Assembly: GCA_937991535.1 (NCBI GenBank)
Contig: CALKHN010000026.1
Coordinates: 1-35,122, forward strand
Source: an uncultured Sphingobacteriales bacterium
GTDB taxonomy: Bacteria; Bacteroidota; Bacteroidia; Chitinophagales; Chitinophagaceae
Direction: 5' to 3'
Length of the DNA: 35,122 nt
Part shown: positions 31,830 to 35,122 of the stretch, piece after piece
How positions within the stretch are numbered: the stretch's first letter is position 1
How the letters are laid out: each line of letters starts with the position of its first letter
Made by a program: the position numbers and the translations under genes
The notes under the pieces: generated by a model
Database searches by the model: none
What the model saw: the letters and a program-made list of their open reading frames with translations, nothing else
What the model was told of the DNA's origin: nothing

Positions 31830-31913
31830 ATGCTGTTTAGTGATTATTTAAATGAACCTGGAATCCTAAAGACAACTGAAGACCTTGTTGCCTGGTGGAA
31901 TAAGCATTTTTGA
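31830..31913 (+). pseudogene. possible gene remnant, 27 codons
   Basis: The frame starts MLFSDYLNEPGILKTTEDLV and ends AWWNKHF-stop. The dense conserved-looking LKTTEDLVAWWNKxF looks like a protein C-terminus and not like random sequence. I cannot name the family. It lies directly behind the nrdJ terminator without an upstream body, so it is at most a fragment. Confidence 0.25.
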
Positions 31914-32013
31914 TTTTTTCATTCCGGCTGGACTAGCCCAATAAAAATTCAAAGCCGATATTGGAATTTAAAAAAAACAACCGGTCAGCTATTGCAAGCA
32001 TTTCATATCTCAA
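31914..32013. other. short gap, no feature
   Basis: AT-rich sequence between the possible remnant and the terminator of the minus-strand T9SS locus. I see no gene or repeat. Confidence 0.4.
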
Positions 32014-32059
32014 TATTTAAGAAAAAAGAAAAGACCCCTTTGTGCCGGAGCCTTTTCTT
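32014..32059 (-). terminator. terminator of the T9SS-protein locus
   Basis: AAGAAAAG (32026-32033) and CTTTTCTT (32052-32059) pair with further inner pairing (CTCC with GGGG). On the minus strand the arm runs into CTTTTTTC. It lies 14 bases after the stop of the T9SS gene. Confidence 0.75.
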
Positions 32060-32072
32060 ATTTTGAAATGAT

Positions 32073-33608
32073 TTACTCGATCATGATTATTTCAGATTGA
32101 TGATATTTCCCTTTCTGTACCTTTAACACGTATTGCCCTTTCTGTATATCACTTACGTTAAGATTGAATTTACTTTGATCGTTTTTAAACGTCCAGGTTT
32201 TAACCGGAGTCGTATTATTAAATCTGTACAAGGTAATAGCAATTGTTTCGTTTGAACTTAATGCCTTAGCCTCTGGTGCCGCATCTTCTATAGAAACAGT
32301 TAAATGACTGGTAGCAGGGTTTGGTGATGCGGATATCCTTAAGCCCCAGCCCTGCACAATAACTGGCCATTTGAACGTTCCGGTGTAAGTACCGCAGGCA
32401 GTTTGAGCTGTAAGATTAAAAACCCCGTCTCTTTCCTCGAAAGCTGAAGACCCTGAACTGCCGGCTATGCCCAGGTAACCGCCTGCTGAACCCCAGCTAA
32501 AAGGGTAACTTGTGCTGGCTCTTGACCATGTATAGGAAGTAATACCAGGGCTTGTTAAGTAAGCATTTATTCCAAATAATTTATTTGCTGGTAACCATAC
32601 CGGCGAGTTATTATTATACAAGGGATAAAATATCCCTGGGTTATGATAATCAGATAAAATAATATAATGCCCTCCTACTGAGGCGCCGATGGCTAAGTTT
32701 TTAGTAATATTATATGTTTCCATGCAATCTGTAATGGTAGCTGTAAGTGTAACAGGTCCCGGTGCAACATAAGTTACAGCAACGGAACTGCCGCAATTCC
32801 CGGGTGAAGCTGGCACAGTAGCATAAGCGGTATGGGAAGATGACCAGCACACGGTTGCGCCGGGAGGCAGCGTTCCGGATATGCTATAGGTTTTGGACCC
32901 GCTGCAGATATAGTCGTCTCATGCAATAGAAAGAGTTGGCCGTGGTCTGGATATGGGAATCTGGATTTCCTCACCTTTCACCAGCCCGGCTCCGCAAGCA
33001 TTGGTAGGTCTTACTTTAACAGCGCTGCCTGCACCTGTTGACAGATCAGAAGTAATGGTAACACTGTTTCCTCCGGCTATCCAGGTAGTTCCGTTAGAAG
33101 TAGTGGTCCCAAGTTTCCAGCCGGAGGGTAATAAATATTCGTAAGTGGTTATGGAGCCAAAACAAAGGGATGGGCTTTCATACGCAGTGCTCCATTGAAT
33201 ATTGCTAAAACTCAGTGGAATACTTGAAACCTGGCAACGCGGGGCGGTAATTATTGCCGGCGTAGGTTGTATTGGAGTACAGGAACTTGTAAAAAATAAT
33301 GATTTTATTTTTTTAAACCCAAACTCATAAGTTGTATTATCGGTAAAAGTCACTTTGAATGCTTGTTTCTGATTTACATCATCAAATTTTCCTTTAAAAG
33401 TAAAACTTGAACCAACAGGTGGCGTTGGCGTTTGTGTTACGATGGCACCATACAACCCTATAATATTTGAGAATTGCTTTGAGATAGTAACCGTAAAGGT
33501 ATATTCTGTTTTAGGGCAATATTCATTATTTTGTGATGGTGAAATTGTTTGCGATTTTGAAAAGAGAAAGCAAAATAGAAATGAAATTATTGATATAAAG
33601 TGTTTCAT
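32073..33608 (-). pseudogene. T9SS-exported surface protein interrupted by an in-frame TGA
   Basis: Two open frames, 33608-32919 and 32918-32073, are in the same phase and separated by one TGA at 32921-32919. Read through, the protein has a signal peptide (MKHFISIISFLFCFLFSKSQ), Ig-like or PKD-like repeats (PPVGSSFTFKG, YEYLLPSGWKLGTT, SISGTLPPGATVCWSSS) and a type IX secretion C-terminal sorting domain (LRISASPNPATSHLTVSIED, ending SDIQKGQYVLKVQKGKYHQS). Around the stop the sequence reads PTLSIA-stop-DDYICSGSKTYSISG, where a Gly codon (GGA) would be natural. A single G-to-T change therefore explains it. Without readthrough the N-terminal part loses its secretion signal. Adhesin-like or cell-surface role is inferred; the beta-barrel gene is just upstream. 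Confidence 0.8.
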
Positions 33609-33618
33609 GATTTTTAGT

Positions 33619-34203
33619 TTAGTAGTTTTCCAAATGAAAATGAAAACCAATAGAAGTTTGAAAGCCTTTCCTGTTACTATTGTAGCCAGTATTCCCATTA
33701 ATGATTTCTATGCGGTTTACATACCCAATCAGAAGTTCTAAGCCCACTGATGAATTAAAGAAAACTTCAATGCCAGTCATTGCAGATAATATACTGATCT
33801 TGCCTTTTTCATTTCCAGTTAATATTTTATTTATGCCCAATTGATAGCTTAAATCAGCCAATAAATTAAATTGCTTTTCATCATTAAGGAAATAATACCT
33901 TACAAATGGGCCAATAGCCACTTTTAGATCATTACCTTGTCCACCTCCTGAACTACTACCCTTTTTGGAGAAGAAATATGGTCTTAATCCTCCTGTAAAT
34001 TTGTTAATAAAAAAATATCCCACAGATGCTGAAAGGTCTACAGTAGTAAACCTAGTAGTATAGTTGGTCAATGGAGCATCATATTTTTCGTGATAGGAAT
34101 ACAGATTTCCTGAGCCTCCAAGCAACCATGTTTTTTTTGCAAGTTGTGAAAATGATGAAAATGATAATGCGATGCCAAGCAATAGTAAGAAAAGATGTTT
34201 CAT
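33619..34203 (-). CDS. outer-membrane beta-barrel protein, function unknown
   Basis: From the ATG at 34203 the protein has 194 residues. It starts with a signal peptide (MKHLFLLLLGIALSFSSFSQ) and continues as amphipathic strands: TWLLGGSGNLYSYHEKYD, FTTVDLSASVGYFFINKFTGGLRPYFF, KVAIGPFVRYYF, GFQTSIGFHFHLENY with an aromatic C-terminus as in outer-membrane barrels. The OmpA/OmpW-like porin-family fold is probable. It ends only 10 bases before the ATG of the interrupted T9SS gene, so both may be one operon. An internally deleted relative lies directly upstream. Confidence 0.78.
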   Translation of the reverse strand: MKHLFLLLLGIALSFSSFSQLAKKTWLLGGSGNLYSYHEKYDAPLTNYTTRFTTVDLSASVGYFFINKFTGGLRPYFFSKKGSSSGGGQGNDLKVAIGPFVRYYFLNDEKQFNLLADLSYQLGINKILTGNEKGKISILSAMTGIEVFFNSSVGLELLIGYVNRIEIINGNTGYNSNRKGFQTSIGFHFHLENY

Positions 34204-34235
34204 AAAAAATATTTCTTTGTAAACCTTTATTGTTT

Positions 34236-34425
34236 TCATTCTTTTTCCAGGTGAATTTGTAAACCAATAGACATTTGAAACCCTTTTTATCTGCGTTTTG
34301 TGTACAAGATGAGTATATCCCCGAACCGCCAATCATCCAGGTTTCCTGAATTATTGCGCAGTTGCTTTAAAAGAAATAAAGTAAATAGCAATAATCGTCA
34401 GCAATGGTTTCGTAATGAGAAGGTT
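34236..34425 (-). pseudogene. decayed paralogue of the beta-barrel gene
   Basis: On the minus strand, the signal-peptide-like LLITKPLLTIIAIYFISFKA ends in TAQ and a stop. After a frame shift ETWMIGGSGIYSS follows, like TWLLGGSGNLYS of the intact neighbour, and it runs directly into KKGFKCLLVYKFTWKKN, like RKGFQTSIGFHFHLEN at the neighbour's C-terminus. The whole middle is missing. DNA similarity is also plain: AAACCAATAGACATTTGAAA here against AAACCAATAGAAGTTTGAAA near 33643. This is a tandem duplicate with a frameshift and an internal deletion. Confidence 0.65.
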
Positions 34426-34429
34426 TACA

Positions 34430-34774
34430 TTATAAATTCAATAACCGGCAGGTATTGGCGGGCTATGCGATAGCGGAATGAAGACATATATGTTTCTCAT
34501 GCTCGCATAATTTAATCCAATTTTATGAGAAAACAATATTTTTAAGTAACTGATTAAGTGAGATAAAAGGATATAATTAAAGAATTTAAGTGTTTGTGTT
34601 TATTAAAATTCGCCATCCATTGTTCTGCCGGAGGGTGATGAGAAGACTCCATACTGGATAAAAACGAATGTTTTGCCACTAAGCCACGAAAGCACGAAGA
34701 AAGAATACCGAAGGTGATTGAGGTGTAGTATCATGATGGGCTTGTAAAAAATCCCTGAATCTTCCTGGAAAATA
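34430..34774. other. gap without recognisable gene
   Basis: AT-rich sequence. The stretch GCCACTAAGCCACGAAAGCA near 34675 resembles a common intergenic word in such genomes. I see no promoter box, convincing hairpin or frame. Confidence 0.4.
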
Positions 34775-34972
34775 TCAGGCACAGCTTTGATGTTTTCTTA
34801 TACCAAAAACAGTTTTATCCATTTTGGGCGGGTTGTTCAAATCAAATTTATAGGCAATGCTCGTAAGATACCAATAGATATGTAGTCGTTCCCGGTATGT
34901 ATGATTACTGTAATCCCGCATGGCATTATCCGCTTCCTCAAATGTCTGAATGCTGAAAGCTGTTTTATCCAT
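34775..34972 (-). CDS. small conserved-looking protein with duplicated MDKTxF motif
   Basis: From the ATG at 34972 the protein has 65 residues: MDKTAFSIQTFEEADNAMRD, then YSNHTYRERLHIYWYLTSIA, YKFDLNNPP, KMDKTVFGIRKHQSCA. The N-terminal MDKTAFSI recurs near the end as MDKTVFGI, an internal duplication. I have an impression of similar short orphans in Bacteroidota (MDKT.F, FEEAD, ERL, YLTSIAY, NPPKMD), but no function is known to me. The longer frame to 35038 runs through palindromic repeats and is unlikely to be the real N-terminus. Role unknown; association with repeats suggests an accessory or mobile context. Confidence 0.6.
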   Translation of the reverse strand: MDKTAFSIQTFEEADNAMRDYSNHTYRERLHIYWYLTSIAYKFDLNNPPKMDKTVFGIRKHQSCA

Positions 34973-34986
34973 CCGGTATTTTTTCG

Positions 34987-35045
34987 CAGGCGGGTGGTGA
35001 CACCCGCCTGTAGAGTCCGCTACCGGTCGGTGTCTCACCGACCGG
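34987..35045. repeat. two consecutive 10-bp palindromes (REP-like)
   Basis: CAGGCGGGTG-GTGA-CACCCGCCTG (34987-35010) and CCGGTCGGTG-TCT-CACCGACCGG (35023-35045) are perfect 10-bp inverted repeats 12 bases apart. They are GC-rich in an AT-rich neighbourhood and have no T-run, like REP/BIME elements. Confidence 0.75.
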
Positions 35046-35071
35046 AAAGTGGTTCATAAGCGAAAATTCGA

Positions 35072-35116
35072 AATAAACCTATACAAATCCGTACCAGTCT
35101 TCCGGAATAGATTTTT
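35072..35116 (+). repeat. second, mutated copy of the nrdJ terminator unit
   Basis: AATAAACCTATACAAATCC, then a hairpin-like stretch, then GATTTTTT, aligns with 31777-31823. Three stem pairs are broken here, so it is a weaker hairpin. Same orientation as the first copy, 3.3 kb away; the window ends shortly after it. Confidence 0.65.
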
Positions 35117-35122
35117 TAGCTT

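Noticed and set aside
32073..32852. Second half of the T9SS protein as a separate gene
   Set aside because: It would start at a GTG inside an Ig-like domain without a signal peptide, and the frame continues upstream through the TGA into the first half.
1..35122. tRNA or rRNA genes
   Set aside because: I looked for GTTCGA-type T-loops with acceptor stems and for rRNA signatures and found none outside coding frames.

Overview
The window looks like chromosome of a Bacteroidota member, most likely family Chitinophagaceae. The evidence is promoter boxes of the TAnnTTTG type, signal peptides ending in ...Q, a type IX secretion (T9SS) C-terminal domain, a fused E1 alpha/beta ketoacid dehydrogenase, a bacteroidetal GGGP synthase, ribosomal protein THX, and an arginine cluster with an ArgF'-type transcarbamylase. 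Family placement is inference; there is no rRNA or tRNA in the window.

Layout. 1-4.8 kb (minus strand): SDR oxidoreductase, MGMT-like alkyltransferase-like protein, trmB, E1 alpha/beta fusion and a four-helix membrane protein. 4.8-5.1 kb: gene-free patch with three consecutive palindromes and a low-complexity word array. 5.2-8.0 kb (minus): padR-pspC operon with a palindromic operator over its promoter. 8.2-12.0 kb (plus): GDPD-like secreted phosphodiesterase, outer-membrane protein, exonuclease III, DUF4286 protein, HU and a 37-residue ribosomal protein THX gene. 12.1-15.7 kb: divergent pdxH and SNF2 ATPase. 15.8-17.0 kb (minus): pyrH and raiA/hpf. 17.2-26.8 kb (minus): arginine operon in the order GNAT-argG-argC-argD-argF'-argB-argE/dapE-(S23)-argH. 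27.1-31.8 kb: divergent GGGP synthase and B12-dependent ribonucleotide reductase. 31.8-35.1 kb: accessory-looking tail with a stop-interrupted T9SS protein, a beta-barrel gene with a decayed duplicate, a 65-residue orphan, palindromic repeats and two copies of one terminator.

How the genes work together. The arginine block covers acylglutamate kinase, reductase, aminotransferase, transcarbamylase, deacylase, argininosuccinate synthase and lyase. The GNAT gene at its head could supply the acyl-glutamate. The residue at the transcarbamylase specificity position (Val105) fits a succinylated rather than acetylated route.

Most unusual observation. Two junctions of the arginine operon hold four-helix-bundle S23-family genes: one intact (argE/argH), one reduced to its C-terminal half (argC/argD). 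Each is bracketed by inverted arrays of short words that start at the upstream stop codon and end just before the downstream start. The arrangement resembles intervening sequences of 23S rRNA, but sits in a protein-coding operon. Related word sequences without S23 fill other junctions and appear to have entered the argF' and argB reading frames.
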